Shown in pieces: positions 20,870 to 31,824 of a stretch of 64,000 bases of DNA (position 1 is its first letter; every line of letters begins with the position of its first letter). Made by a program: the position numbers and the translations under genes. This DNA comes from Seminavis robusta. Lineage: Eukaryota; Bacillariophyta; Bacillariophyceae; Naviculales; Naviculaceae. The notes beneath the pieces were generated by a model. That model saw only the letters and a list, made by a program, of their open reading frames with translations. It did not search any database and was not told the DNA's origin. The stretch spans positions 62,001-126,000 of the forward strand of contig CAICTM010000027.1 of assembly GCA_903772945.1 (NCBI GenBank), given 5' to 3'.

Positions 20870-21934
20870 ATGCAGCCACGAAGAGGACTACTACTATCAG
20901 CAGTGCTGTTACTACAAAGTGCAGTTGGTTGTCATGGCTTTTCCAGCCGCAGCAGTGTTTCCTTTGCCACGACAAGCCTCCGTCATGGCAGTCGACACAG
21001 TACGAGCAGTACGAGCAGTACACGACGAAGTGTCTATTTTGACAGGAAAACCCAATCGATGAGTGATGCTGGCTTTAGCAGTGATAGCGACAGTGACAGT
21101 GACAGTGACAATTCAAGTCTGAAACAAGACGCCACCATGATGGTGGAGACACAGGGAATGCCGGATTTGGAACGAGACTTGGAAATGGCGGCTGGCATGG
21201 CACAAGCCGAAGTGTCGTTGGAGAAGTTCCTCTTGCCACTGGGCATGGCAGCGGTCGCACTGGGAGGATCTGCCGCGTGCCACTACGCTGGAATTGATGT
21301 GGGTAGCACACTCAGTGCCTTTCGAGAAGATCCGCAAGCCTTTTTGCAAACCTATCTCGATGGTCTCGGTCCACTGGCGGTTGTCTACTTTGGTGGATTG
21401 TACGTGGCTGCCGAGTTATTGGCGATTCCTGCGACGCCTCTGACCCTCAGTGCCGGATATCTCTTTGGATTCACCGAGGGATCTCTGGTAGTGCTGGCGG
21501 CAGGAACTCTGAGTGCTTGCATCGGATTTTTCATTGGCAAGACACTACTACGACAATGGGTCGAATCGGTACTGGAAGAGAATCCTCAAATGAAAAAACT
21601 CGACAATGCCATTGGTTCGGAAGGATTCAAACTGCTGGTACTAGTTCGACTCTCTCCCATTTTCCCCTTTTCACTCCTCAACTACACATACGGTGCTTCC
21701 TCGATCAGTTTTCCCACCTTTGTCACGGGAACACTGCTGGGATTCACACCCAGTACGTTGGGATATGTCTACACCGGATTGGCCGGTAAGGAACTCTTGT
21801 TGGGAGAAGGAACGCAACCGTGGTATGTCTACGCATGTGCCTTGACAGTCCTACTGGGATTCCTCAAGTTGGTTACCGATGTCGCCACGGATATCGTGGG
21901 AGCCATGGATGAGGAGCCAGAAAGTATACTGTAG
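20870..21934 (+). CDS. TVP38/TMEM64 (VTT/DedA-like) membrane protein, probably plastid-targeted
   Basis: A single exon of 354 aa. The N-terminus is a signal-peptide-like stretch (LLLSAVLLLQSAVGCHG) followed by FSSRSS. A Phe right after the cleavage site, then a Ser/Arg-rich segment, is the diatom bipartite plastid presequence pattern. Next comes an acidic Ser-Asp repeat (SDSDSDSDSD, about residues 71-80) and then the membrane core. The family signatures are AIPATPLTLSAGYLFGFTEG (about 187-206), the LVRLSPIFPFSLLNYTYG hairpin, and GTLLGFTPSTLGYVYTG. About six hydrophobic segments are present. SNARE-associated/VTT proteins are involved in lipid scrambling and membrane homeostasis; the plastid location is inferred. 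The ATG is the first in frame and gives the presequence. Confidence 0.88.
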   Translation: MQPRRGLLLSAVLLLQSAVGCHGFSSRSSVSFATTSLRHGSRHSTSSTSSTRRSVYFDRKTQSMSDAGFSSDSDSDSDSDNSSLKQDATMMVETQGMPDLERDLEMAAGMAQAEVSLEKFLLPLGMAAVALGGSAACHYAGIDVGSTLSAFREDPQAFLQTYLDGLGPLAVVYFGGLYVAAELLAIPATPLTLSAGYLFGFTEGSLVVLAAGTLSACIGFFIGKTLLRQWVESVLEENPQMKKLDNAIGSEGFKLLVLVRLSPIFPFSLLNYTYGASSISFPTFVTGTLLGFTPSTLGYVYTGLAGKELLLGEGTQPWYVYACALTVLLGFLKLVTDVATDIVGAMDEEPESIL

Positions 21935-22040
21935 AAGAATCATTGTAGAATATAATAAATAATCATAACAATAATAAAAGTAATCACTTGCATAAAGAAC
22001 AAGATAAAGTGTCATTGATTATTAATAGAATGATTGTTAC

Positions 22041-23114
22041 TTAATCATCATCATCATCGTCATCACTCCGCTGCGCAATTCTGGCAAAGTCACACACTTC
22101 CTTTTGTAAATCGCGGACTTGTTGGTTGTGTTTGGCTCTCGTGTCGGCGGCCGCCATGGTCAGTTCCACAATCTTGTGTTGCAAATCCTGTAACTGTTGG
22201 CGATAGGCAGAATCTCGTTGTTCCAATTCCTGTCTATGACGGCGTTGGATTGCTTGTACAATCATGGCATTGTCATCATCTGGAGCAGAAATAATGATAG
22301 CTCCATCTCTCGCTTCCACTTTTGGACCAGTGCTACAAAGACTGTAGTCTTTGGTAAGCCACAGTTGATGATGGGATGGTGCCACTGTAGTATGAGTAGA
22401 AGTAGTATTAGAGGTGACAGAAGAAGATTGTTGGGGTTCGTACACACGTGGTTTTCTGAGAAACCCTTGTGGCGTCGCACTATTATTGCTGTGGTTGGTA
22501 GGATTGGCCGCATGCAGTAATTGGACATTGTATCCATCGACACTGTGCTGTACCACCACATTGGTCAACACTGCCAACCACTGCATCAAAGTAGCTTGAT
22601 CTTCAAAGCACAACTTCCATTTGGTCTGCTCGTGCGAGATACCCACCACAATCGACAGACAAAAGGGACTGGGAGCGCCGGATGGATGTCCCAACGATGC
22701 ATGCACCAGTGCCTTTTCTTCGGAAAAATCAAGGTGTCCCCTCGGTCCTTCTTGGTCCTTGCCTTCAATAGTAGCATTAGTTGTATCCTCCTCGTATTCC
22801 CCTTCTTTCTCGATAGTGCCCTCATCATCCCCACCACCATAATAGAGCAACGTGCTTCCCCTCAACTCAAAATACCGGAGTTCCCAGGCACGCGTACGAC
22901 TCTTGGCTCCCATCCCACTGCGACGCTTCCAAAACTGACCCTCTAGTATCACAGGGTGAAGAAGGTATTTGTCATAATTGACTACCACTCTCGTTTTTTG
23001 CAGTTGCTCTTCGGCTTTGGAAGCCGCTTTTCCCAAGTGCTCACCTGCTCTGGAACTCACATTCGATAAGGACTGGCGAGTTTTCTTTTGGACCTTCTTT
23101 AACAGAGATGCCAT
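22041..23114 (-). CDS. PH-domain protein with C-terminal coiled coil
   Basis: Single exon, 357 aa. The ATG at 23114 (MASLLKKVQKKTRQSL) is chosen because codons upstream lack an in-frame ATG. The N-terminus is basic and amphipathic. A pleckstrin-homology domain covers about residues 45-185: it opens with VILEGQFWKRRSGMGAKSRT, continues with AWELRYFELRGSTLLYYGG, and closes with a helix around WKLCFEDQATLMQWLAVL, including the conserved Trp. A low-complexity Ser/Thr/Asn linker follows, then a coiled coil (about 290-345, ELEQRDSAYRQQLQDLQHKI) and a run of seven Asp at the end. It probably binds phosphoinositide membranes and dimerises. The partner is unknown. Confidence 0.8.
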   Translation of the reverse strand: MASLLKKVQKKTRQSLSNVSSRAGEHLGKAASKAEEQLQKTRVVVNYDKYLLHPVILEGQFWKRRSGMGAKSRTRAWELRYFELRGSTLLYYGGGDDEGTIEKEGEYEEDTTNATIEGKDQEGPRGHLDFSEEKALVHASLGHPSGAPSPFCLSIVVGISHEQTKWKLCFEDQATLMQWLAVLTNVVVQHSVDGYNVQLLHAANPTNHSNNSATPQGFLRKPRVYEPQQSSSVTSNTTSTHTTVAPSHHQLWLTKDYSLCSTGPKVEARDGAIIISAPDDDNAMIVQAIQRRHRQELEQRDSAYRQQLQDLQHKIVELTMAAADTRAKHNQQVRDLQKEVCDFARIAQRSDDDDDDD

Positions 23115-24447
23115 GGTCAAATGCAAGCTAGACAAAGATGGATGGGCTCAATGCTGATGAGATCGAGACAGTGGTGCGCCAAGAGTGCGTGTTGGATGCA
23201 AAAAATGAGATGCTGTTTAGCTCTATCCCTAATTTGTTTGTCACTTTCGCCGCTTTTGCTACGACTGTATTTGCTCCGTCAAGCTGTGAAGGGCGAGGAT
23301 CTCTCCTCCAGACGAGTTTCCACGCAAAGGCAATGGCTAACTACCAGAGCTAGATGGCTCAGAGACACTTGCTGTGATGGACACAAAGCAAGCCTAGTTC
23401 CATCCGATTTACTCAGGTGGGAGGGAAGGGTTAAACGAAAACGAGACTAGTAGGGCTGATTCAATGCGACTCAGACAAGTCAATGGCTCTTGCGCCACCT
23501 CCAAGGCTCCTCCCCACAAAGAATGCTTGCCACCTACCGTAGGCTGTCACATAGCCCAATGCAGCACCATCTTAGGTTTCATTGGATTGGACATTGGTTT
23601 CTCAGTCCTTGTGTCAGCATGTCTGCCTCCCTTGGCGTTGTTACCTCGTATGTAGTCCCATCACTTTAGCAAGTTTGTAGAATCCATTCATTCCATGTTC
23701 CAGAACATTCTCGTTTGCTGAGGTTTTAGGTGAACTTGTTCTTCAACCTCTGGTGCATCTTCAGGCAGCACTCCAGGACATGTCTTTTGTTGGTTTTCTC
23801 AGACTGCACACCCGGTCCACCTCTACCGTAGTATCCCTGGCCGGGACAAATACCTACGTGGTCCACCACTTGGATGAATTACATTTTGGATGAGGCTGCG
23901 AAGCGAAATGGCACAATGCGCTCCGAACTGTGAAACACTCCCGTGTTTTGACTGGCAGCAGTGGTTCGATGGGGCTGGGCTGAAGCAAACAAACAGAAGT
24001 TGCGTTACTAAAAATTTGCACTTCTATTGATGAATAAACCACATTGTGTGCACCCTTGATCTGCTGTCGGAAGCGAGCAATTTTCGTCTGGAGATACCGT
24101 ACGGCAGCTGACGATGCAACGCACCATTAGACTTCTAAAGCTCTTCTACCAGGTACCAGTACCATAGCTAGTAGCTACATGTAGTGTCTACATGTTTGTG
24201 CTGATCACTACTGGGTAGCGGTAGCTGGCAAATTCTTCCTTCACGCAGGTGGGTTGGGTGCAACCACACAGCTTTGCGCGCTTATTGCAGCATCGAGAAG
24301 AACTCTTCGGAATGTCACCGAAGAGATTTCGACGGCCAGACGGAAGATCCAAGCTCCAAGGTTCGCCACAATGAGGAAAAGCGACGGCTTGCCACAACAA
24401 CAACAAACAGTGTAGAGTAGAGTAACTCGTTTATTGACTGATCCACC
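23115..24447. other. Intergenic, no gene seen
   Basis: Holds the promoters of the diverging PH-domain and proteasome genes. Only short ORFs. Palindromic words such as CTACATGTAG occur near 24175. Confidence 0.4.
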
Positions 24448-25362
24448 ATGTCCTACGATCGTGCCATTACCGTATTCAGTCCAGACGGCCACTTGCTGCA
24501 AGTGGAGTACTCCATGGAGGTAAGCAAAAGGAAAAGCCGACAGCATGACTTTGCAGTGGTGGCGTCGCGCCACTCACTTCTCGCCCTTTTCTCTTCTGGT
24601 GTAGGCCGTCCGTCGTGGAAGCACTGTTGTAGGCGTCCAAGGCAAAGACTGCGTTGTCCTTGCCGTCGAGAAAAAGGCCATTGCCAAGTGAGTGTCTTTG
24701 TCGTCTCGTCTATGTGTTATTCCCTTATCTCTAACCCTAAACCTCTATTGAACAGGTTGCAAGATGCCCGCACCATCCGCAAGATTGTGTCTGTGGATGA
24801 ACGTACCGTGCTTGCCTTTGCTGGTTTGACGGCCGATGCTCGTGTCTTGATCAACAAGGTCCGCGTCGAAGCCCAATCCTACCGTCTCACCATGGAAGAC
24901 GATCCCTCCGTCGACTACATTGGACGCTATCTAGCCCGGGTCCAGCAGCAGTACACCCAGCAGGGTGGAGTCCGTCCCTTTGGTGTCGCCAGTCTGTTGG
25001 CTGGAGTGGCCGGGGACCAATCCGATCCGGACAAGCCACTCCTTTACCAAACAGATCCGGCCGGAACCCATTCTCGTTGGAAGGCACAGGTCGTCGGTGG
25101 ACGCAATGCCAAGTCACTCCGGGAGTTTCTGGAGAAACAGTATCACGAAGACCTGACCGAGGAGGCATGCGTTCGATTGGCCATTCAAGCTCTGCTCGAA
25201 GTTGTCGATAGTGGTGCCAAGACTATGGAAATCTGTGTCATTCAACGGGGTGGAAAGAAAGTCAACATCTCCGAGGCTCAAGTGGATGCTGTCGTCAAGG
25301 AAATTGAAGCCGAACAACAGGAAGAAAAGGGACGTGGAACTGGTGCCGCCGCGACTAGCTAG
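24448..25362 (+). CDS. PSMA7: 20S proteasome subunit alpha-4 (alpha type-7)
   Basis: Three exons: 24448-24519, 24605-24687, 24756-25362. Both introns (85 and 68 bp) are GT-AG, and the total of 762 nt gives 253 aa, close to the 248 aa of the family. The N-terminus MSYDRAITVFSPDGHLLQVE carries the proteasome alpha-type signature that shapes the gate of the 20S core. Exon 2 restores VRRGSTVVGVQGKDCVVLAV and the KKAIAK that leads into LQDARTIRKI. The rest shows VRPFGVASLLAG and a Lys/Glu-rich tail. It is the alpha-4 subunit by overall pattern; confusion with another alpha subunit is unlikely. If translated without splicing, the frame stays open but inserts nonsense residues, so the introns matter. 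Confidence 0.95.
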   Translation: MSYDRAITVFSPDGHLLQVEYSMEVSKRKSRQHDFAVVASRHSLLALFSSGVGRPSWKHCCRRPRQRLRCPCRREKGHCQVSVFVVSSMCYSLISNPKPLLNRLQDARTIRKIVSVDERTVLAFAGLTADARVLINKVRVEAQSYRLTMEDDPSVDYIGRYLARVQQQYTQQGGVRPFGVASLLAGVAGDQSDPDKPLLYQTDPAGTHSRWKAQVVGGRNAKSLREFLEKQYHEDLTEEACVRLAIQALLEVVDSGAKTMEICVIQRGGKKVNISEAQVDAVVKEIEAEQQEEKGRGTGAAATS

Positions 25363-26140
25363 ATCGCAAGCAAACAAACAACAAAAAGTGCGGCCGAGTG
25401 ATACCGTACGATCGAGCAAAGCAAACCATCATTACCAAGTGCGACAATCCAGTGATTTGGTACCCTGAGCCGCAACCATTCTAAATTCAATCAACCTAGA
25501 CAGTAGCATCGTGTCTTTTTCTCTCTTAGCATCGTTCCAGCTTATACATTGTACGTGTTTTGGAAAGAAGTAGCATCGTGTCGCCTCGTCCTATCGTCGT
25601 GAACATCACTCGATAGACGGAACTGTTGTTTGCTGATCAAGCGTTTGGCATCCGGTGGGGCAGACAATCCGAAGCCTTGCCGAGCCAGCTCCGGCCATTG
25701 GACTAAAAGTGTTGGTGAAAAGCACTGGAGTGACATTCCCTCCGTTTGTAGGACCAGTGGTTGGTGCCAGCGAACGGCCATGCCGTGCTCGTAGAGAAAG
25801 TAGCATTGAGCGCAAACCAAGCATTGCCGCAACCATCGTCAATGCAATCAACTACATGGAACAAGTTAGTGTTTGGTAATCCTGCTAGTAGAAAGGCTAT
25901 GATAGAAGATGCAAGCGATTCTGTAGGACTTGATGCTTCTCCGTACACAACCAATGTACCCAACAAATGGGCATAAGACAAACATTTAGTGAGCGCTAAG
26001 CTCCCCCGTAATGACGACCAATGGGACCAGCCATCCACGATTTTACATGGAATAGTAGTTCGGATCACTGATCAATCATTCTGTCGTGTCAATCAATAAT
26101 CCAAACAAACATGGTAACAGCTACTGCTTGTTCGTGTCAC
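25363..26140. other. Intergenic, start of segmental duplication
   Basis: Segments at about 25625-25720 and 25990-26070 match 28425-28640, which marks the left part of the duplication that carries the two glycosyltransferase-like genes. Roughly 270 bp between them (about 25725-25990) is absent from the second copy. No gene seen. Confidence 0.6.
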
Positions 26141-27838
26141 TCAAGTGTTGATGACTGCCAAATCCGCAATGCGAGAATGATTGCCTGTGATTCTATCAAA
26201 CCATCTCAAGTTTCGCCCCACAAGTCCTTCCACATACTCCATCCAATATTCCTCAAAGACCAGGTGGCGATCCACAGGATTGGCATCGTCCATGGGCAAC
26301 GTCTTTTCCAAATATTCTAAGTCCCAGTTTTGATTGTTGTACACCACGGCCCCGTTCAAATGCGAGTGCACCATGGGATGCAACTGGGTAATGGGTTTGG
26401 TTCCCAGACCAATGGCTTCGTAATGACGATAACACTCGGGTCGATCACCATTGGGTGAAACAATGTATCGATAGTCGGCCATGTTCTGGTAGTATTCGGA
26501 TTGCGGCAATTTGGCAGTATTCGTTCCAGCAATATTTGCTTTGGATCGTTGTCCCGCACTGTCGCCCAAATGTCCAGCATAGATTGTTTTGGTTTTTTGT
26601 GGATTCTGAATCCTCTCGGTAAAGACGGGTTGATAGTGTCGCACAGCACTCTCATCTCGCAAACCATATGGAAACGGGCTCAGCTGTTCATATGTTGGTG
26701 ACATCGGAAGGTGACAAAAAAGTGTGAAATTCAAGTCAACTCAGCCAATATCAAACAGGTCTCAAGCCACGCAGCAAACAAAACCAAGAGTTACCGGTAC
26801 GGTGCAACCCTTATTACAAAAGCCCACATGATCCGTATTGTGCGAGAACCAATGCAGAACATTGGGATTGGAGGAGATTGTGGTGGATGTGTAAAACTTT
26901 TCCTTCCTGGTATTTCTCTCGGGAAACCGATTCCATTTTTGTCCCGTAATGAGGACTAGATCCTGTACTCTGGTGTTGCGCACCAAGAACTTTTGCACAA
27001 AGTCTGCGAGATCCATGAATTGAACATAAATGGTATCATTGGGACGCAAATCTTCAGACGCAAGCAGCTGTTCAGCCGTTTGCTTCTTCCAATGCCCATC
27101 GTACATGGAACAATCAAGATACTTTTTGCGGTTTTTGGAGTTCAAGTCACCATGATCCACATGATAGATCCAAGCGGCCATGTGACAACCACTCTTGGTG
27201 TAAATAATATTGAGTCCTCGTTGCACATGGGCTGTAAAGTCATTGGGGGTGGAGAAGCGTGTAGATTTTTGGAATCCTTCTGTTCCAACAGAAGGAGATG
27301 TTTGTGCTGCTGGCTCAGGCAGTGATTGTGGCTCAGGCTGAGGTTCAGCAGGCTGAGGTTGCGGTTCAGGCTGTGGCGCTTGGGTTGGTTTTGGTGTTTG
27401 TGGTTCAGGTGTTTGAGTTGGTCTTGGCGTCATTGGTATGATTGGTTCAGGTTCAGGTTCAGGTTGTGGCTGTGGCTCAGATGGTGTCTTCTCATCAGAT
27501 TGTTGCGCCGGATTTTCCACGGCTCCATCCACGCTATCCCTAGAGATAGGGTCTTGTGCTCCTTCGTTTGGACTTGGTACTGGTATCCGTGCCGTTGTAT
27601 TTGTATTTGTCCTCTCCTTCCGACTGACCTCCTTTTCTATTTCAATGGGGTTTAACTTGCCCAGGAAAAAGGTTCGAATATCCACACACAGCAAGACTAT
27701 CAGTACCAACATTACTTGCAAAAATCTCCGATGGCATGTACTGCAGCCACCTTCAGCATCAGCAGGAATACCGGTACCCTGTTTGTCAGCAGTAGGAGTC
27801 AGCATTGGAGCTGCTTCTTCATCATCATTCAACGTCAT
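26141..27838 (-). CDS. Type II membrane protein, putative exostosin-like glycosyltransferase, copy 1
   Basis: Two exons, 27838-26795 and 26683-26141, joined at a GT-AG intron (…GCTVP then LSPFPYG…), give 528 aa. The ATG at 27838 starts MTLNDDEEAAPML. A short cytosolic tail with CSTCHRRF leads to one TM (about residues 43-60, LQVMLVLIVLLCVDI). A long stem rich in Pro, Glu and Gln (about 125-200) follows, then the luminal domain. Near the C-terminus YIVSPNGDRPECYRHYEAIG followed by LGTKPI resembles the exostosin/GT47 pattern in which a Glu in a helix binds the nucleotide sugar. The layout is that of a Golgi glycosyltransferase. The donor and acceptor cannot be told. It is duplicated at 28704-30222. 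The family call is by motif only. Confidence 0.65.
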
Positions 27839-28065
27839 GGTCAAACAAATAAATGAAGGCCACAATCATAACAACGGCTGAATGCTCATCAAATAAATGT
27901 GGTGCCGTTCCTACAGCGAACCACGTACATGTACCGCTTCATTGGAGTTCGGAATGGAATGGTACCGCGCTTCGGTTCCGCATGAAGGTTGGGGTTCATT
28001 TCATCAAGTTGCACACTACCACAATCCTCCATGTTCCACGCCACGGTACGCATACGAGTACAAAC

Positions 28066-28132
28066 TAGCTAGCTAGCTAGATGACAAGCATGCACCAACA
28101 ACGAGGGATGAAATCTAGCTAGCTAGCTAGCT
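28066..28132. repeat. CTAG/TAGC microsatellite pair
   Basis: Two runs of CTAG/TAGC units (28066-28081 and 28115-28132) lie between the duplicated glycosyltransferase-like genes, upstream of copy 1. Confidence 0.8.
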
Positions 28133-28703
28133 AGGGAGGCCTGGAAACAGGCCACCTTCGCAACTGACCCGAAAAGGCACCTGAATCTACATACAGGTAC
28201 ACTCAATCCATCTTAGTTCAGTCACTTTTTGCTAGAATCGTATGCCTCAATCCATCTATTGCTCGTGCGGCGGGGTTTGCTGCAGTATCCAAGGAGAGGC
28301 ATGACGACGAGTACACCTTGGTTTGATGAAGCGTCCGAGAATAGCTAGCTAGATAGCTAGACTACCGTACCGCTGTTTTTCGAGCGCCAGAAGAATCGCT
28401 CGCTGGCTTGACCGGACAAAATGGTTGTTTGTTGATCAGGCTTCGGTAGCCCGGGGCCGGCAAAACTGAGGGCTGAGGTCGGAAGGGTCAGCTGCCTAAC
28501 CAGCCTAAAAGTCAAGCTAGGCAACGAACTAAAAGTGTTGGTAAGGCACGGGTGTAGCACTAAGCTACCCCGTCATGATGACGGGCACATGAGACCAGCC
28601 ATCCACGATTGTACATTGATTAGTAGTTCGGATCATGGAAGCATGCAGTCATGTCAATCGTCCACACAAAAGATGGTAACTGCTGCTGTTTGTGCTCAAG
28701 TGC

Positions 28704-30222
28704 TCAAGTGTTTATCACTGCCAAATCCGCAATAAGAGAATGATTGCCCGTGACTCGATCAAACCATCGCAAGTTCCGTCCCACAAGTCCTTCGACATAC
28801 TCCATCCAATATTCCTCAAAGACCAAGTGACGATCCACAGGATGCACATCATCCATGGGCAGCGTCTTTTCGAGATATTCCAAATCCCAGTTTTGATTGT
28901 CGTACACCACGGCCCCGTTCAAATGCGAGTGCACTGTAGGACTCAACTGAGTAATGGGTTTGGTTCCCAATCCAATTGCTTCGTAATGGCGATAACACTC
29001 GGGTCGATCACCATTGGGCGAAACAATGTATCGATAGTCGGCCATTTTCTGGTAGTACTCGGATTCAGGCAATTTGGCAGTATTCGTTCCCGTAATATTT
29101 GCTTTGGATCGTAGTTTCCCGCTGTCGCCCAAATGCCCGGCATAGATAGTTTTGTTTTTTTGTGGATTCTGAATCCTCTCCAAAAAGACTGGTTGATAGT
29201 GTCGCACAGCACTCTCCTCCCGCAAACCATATGGAAACGGGCTCAGCTGTTCATGGGTTGGCAAACAATAATGGGAAGGAATCAACAAACGAGTGTGAAA
29301 TTCAATTCAAGTCAACAAGTCAAGCAAGAGCAAATAGGCATAAAGTCATGCAATGTAACAAACAAAACCATACAACACTTACAGGTACGGTGCACCCCTT
29401 ATTGCAAAAGCCCACACGATCCGTATTGTGTGAGAACCAATGTAGAACATTGGGATTGGAGGAGATGGTCGTGGATGTATAATACCCTTCCCTTCTTGAA
29501 TTTCGTTGGGCAAAGCGATTATACCTTTGTCCCGTAATGAGGACTAGATCCTTGGCTCTGGTGTTGTGCACCAAGAACTTTTGCACAAAGTCTGCCAAAT
29601 CAATGAATTGGACGTAAATGGTATCGTTGGGACACAAATTTGTAGTATTGAGCAGCTGCTCGGCCGATTGTTTCTTCCAATGCCCATCGTACATGGAACA
29701 ATCCAGAAATTTTTGTCGGGCTTTGGAGTTCATGTCTCCATGATCCACATGATAGATCCAAGCAGCCATGTGACAGCCACTCTTGGTGTAAATAATGTTC
29801 AGCCCTCGTTGCATGTGGGCCGTAAAGTCATTTGGGGTGGAGAAGCGCGTAGATTTTTTGAAAGAAGAAGAGGTCTGAGGTTCAGGTTGAGGTTCAGGCT
29901 GTTGTTGTGGCTGTGGTTCAGGCTGTGGTTCAGGTTGTGGATGTGGCTGGGTTGCAGTTGCAGTTGCTTGAGGTTGAGTAGTGGTTGAGTTAGTAAATTC
30001 TAATTCAATGGGACTTGACTTGCCCATGAAAAAGGTTCGAATATCCACACACAGCAAGACTATCAGTAACAACATTACTTGCAAAAATCTCCGATGGCAT
30101 GTACTGCAGTCACCATCAGCGTCAGCAGGACAGGTACTGGTGCCCTGTTTGTCAGCAGTACCAGTACTAGTAGGCATCAGCATTGGAGCTGCTTCTTCAT
30201 CATCATTCAACTTCATGGTCAT
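28704..30222 (-). CDS. Type II membrane protein, putative exostosin-like glycosyltransferase, copy 2
   Basis: Two exons, 30222-29383 and 29246-28704, give 460 aa. The second exon has exactly the same length (543 nt) as in copy 1, and the intron is at the same codon. The start MTMKLNDDEEAAPML is one Met-Thr pair longer than in copy 1. The TM is nearly identical. The stem is shorter and based on EPQPEPQ repeats (about residues 85-122), so most of the 68-residue difference between copies lies there. The catalytic-like block YIVSPNGDRPECYRHYEAIG is identical to copy 1. Both copies are intact, so selection seems to act on both. The specific reaction is unknown. Confidence 0.65.
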
Positions 30223-30240
30223 GTTGAAATGAACTGGTGC

Positions 30241-31824
30241 CGAAAATAAAAAATAAAACGTAGACTACTATGGCAGTAATAGTACTGGAGTACTTGATAG
30301 TATCTTTGTACCTTACCGTTTTACATACCGGTACTGGGGCAACTGTGATTGGCTTACCCCACCTTCCTCAAAGCTTTGCCACTTGCAACCAACCATCAAC
30401 CGCGCTGAACCGAGCGCCTTTTCCAGCCCGTTTACCGACCACTTTCCATCGAATACGTCTTCTTGTTTGATCATCCATGCAAATAGGTGGTTGAGAGAAA
30501 ATGAAGTCAATGGAAATTGGTTTGAGGCACCCCCCTGTGACATGGGATGGTGAATTAAAATTTGCTGTGCCAGTTCAAGTTTGAGGTGCCAGTTCGTTTA
30601 CGTACTAGTATGCCAGCGGTACCGCGCTTCTTTGGAGCATCAAGGTTGGGGTTTATTTTGACAGTCGCCACGTTCCAAGCCACAATCCACGCCACGGTAA
30701 CTATCTTGCCATGCATCAACATCCGATCCTGAACCAACTCCAGGATGTCCTATGTAAACCTGCTACTTCTCACAGCTACTGGTACGGTACTACTCAGGTA
30801 CTACACAAGGACCTAGCCATCTCGCTTCAAGCTCCACACCTCCCCTCCACCCTCTTCAGGTCCCACAATAGCTCTTGCAAGGAGGAAGCCCGGGACCGTC
30901 GTGAGTCAGCGGCCAAGATTGAGGATCCCTAGCTATCTGTAGCTATACCGTAGCAAACCAAACTAGCAACGCCGCCCCAGATTCTTCCCCAGGTGATTCT
31001 AAACAAGAAATCGAATGGAATCGAATCAGCCATCGAGCTGGGAAAACCAACTTTTACTTCGTGGAAGTTACGCACTGGGCACTGGGCTGGCAAGGCTAGC
31101 TAGCTAGATCGAACAGCAGCAAGTGGCTGCAACAGCCCCCGAGAGTTGTGTTTTTCTTTGATGAGTAGCAAGAGAGCCGCCTCCATGTGGTTTCCTCCAG
31201 ATTGCCTAAGAAATGCAGACGGTCAAGGTTGCTATACCGAGTTTGGTTCTTCCAGGCTTTTCTTGCTGCCTCTCTGGAGCTACTAGTAGCCAGCGGTTGC
31301 TCGATGTCAAGCATCAATGAAGAGGATCTACGGTACCGTCTGCTATGGCTTCGGCTCCTAATAATCGAACCTGTGCCGTGCTCGGATGGCACATGTACTT
31401 TGATTAAGCAGCACATGAAAGGTTGGTACGACTGCCATGTTTGATAAGAAGCTGATAAGACCGGTTCCAAACAGAGTCATAAAGTGGTCTCCCAGTGGAC
31501 TTGAAGTTAAATCATTCATCATCGCTATTCTTGTACCGCTGTTCCGGTGAAGATGCTTTGAAAGCAAGTTTTACGGATTAGTACTCTTGCGGCCATACAG
31601 TTCTTCCGCGATTCAGCCAGTTGTTACGTGGCTTTCGTGATCTGTGTACCGGTGAAGTGCTTCATCCCATGAGCGCTTGGGTAGCTTGGGTGATGCTCAC
31701 AAATTCAGCACCAACTCGGTTGTCTCACAAATTCAGCTCTAACGGCACAGCCGAGCGGCCACCCTTCAAAAGCATCAGGTGCCTTATGCTAGCTATTAAT
31801 TAATAGCTATCTGGAAGTCCTACC
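30241..31824. other. Intergenic, no gene seen
   Basis: No domain-bearing ORF. CTAG-rich and GGTACC-type words are scattered. The right end is the promoter side of the following gene. Confidence 0.4.

Larger units (their letters stand above)
25620..30240. repeat. Tandem segmental duplication (two copies of ~2 kb)
   Basis: Copy 1 spans about 25620-27880 and copy 2 about 28420-30240, in the same orientation. Both carry the same two-exon gene, the same intron position, and shared 3' flanking DNA such as CCAGCCATCCACGATT and TAGTAGTTCGGATCA. The copies differ in the length of the Pro-rich stem region and in a ~270-bp insertion or deletion in the 3' flank. Confidence 0.85.

Noticed and set aside
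22041-23135. Longer start of the PH-domain protein at 23135
   Set aside because: That start would be TTG; the first true ATG is at 23114.
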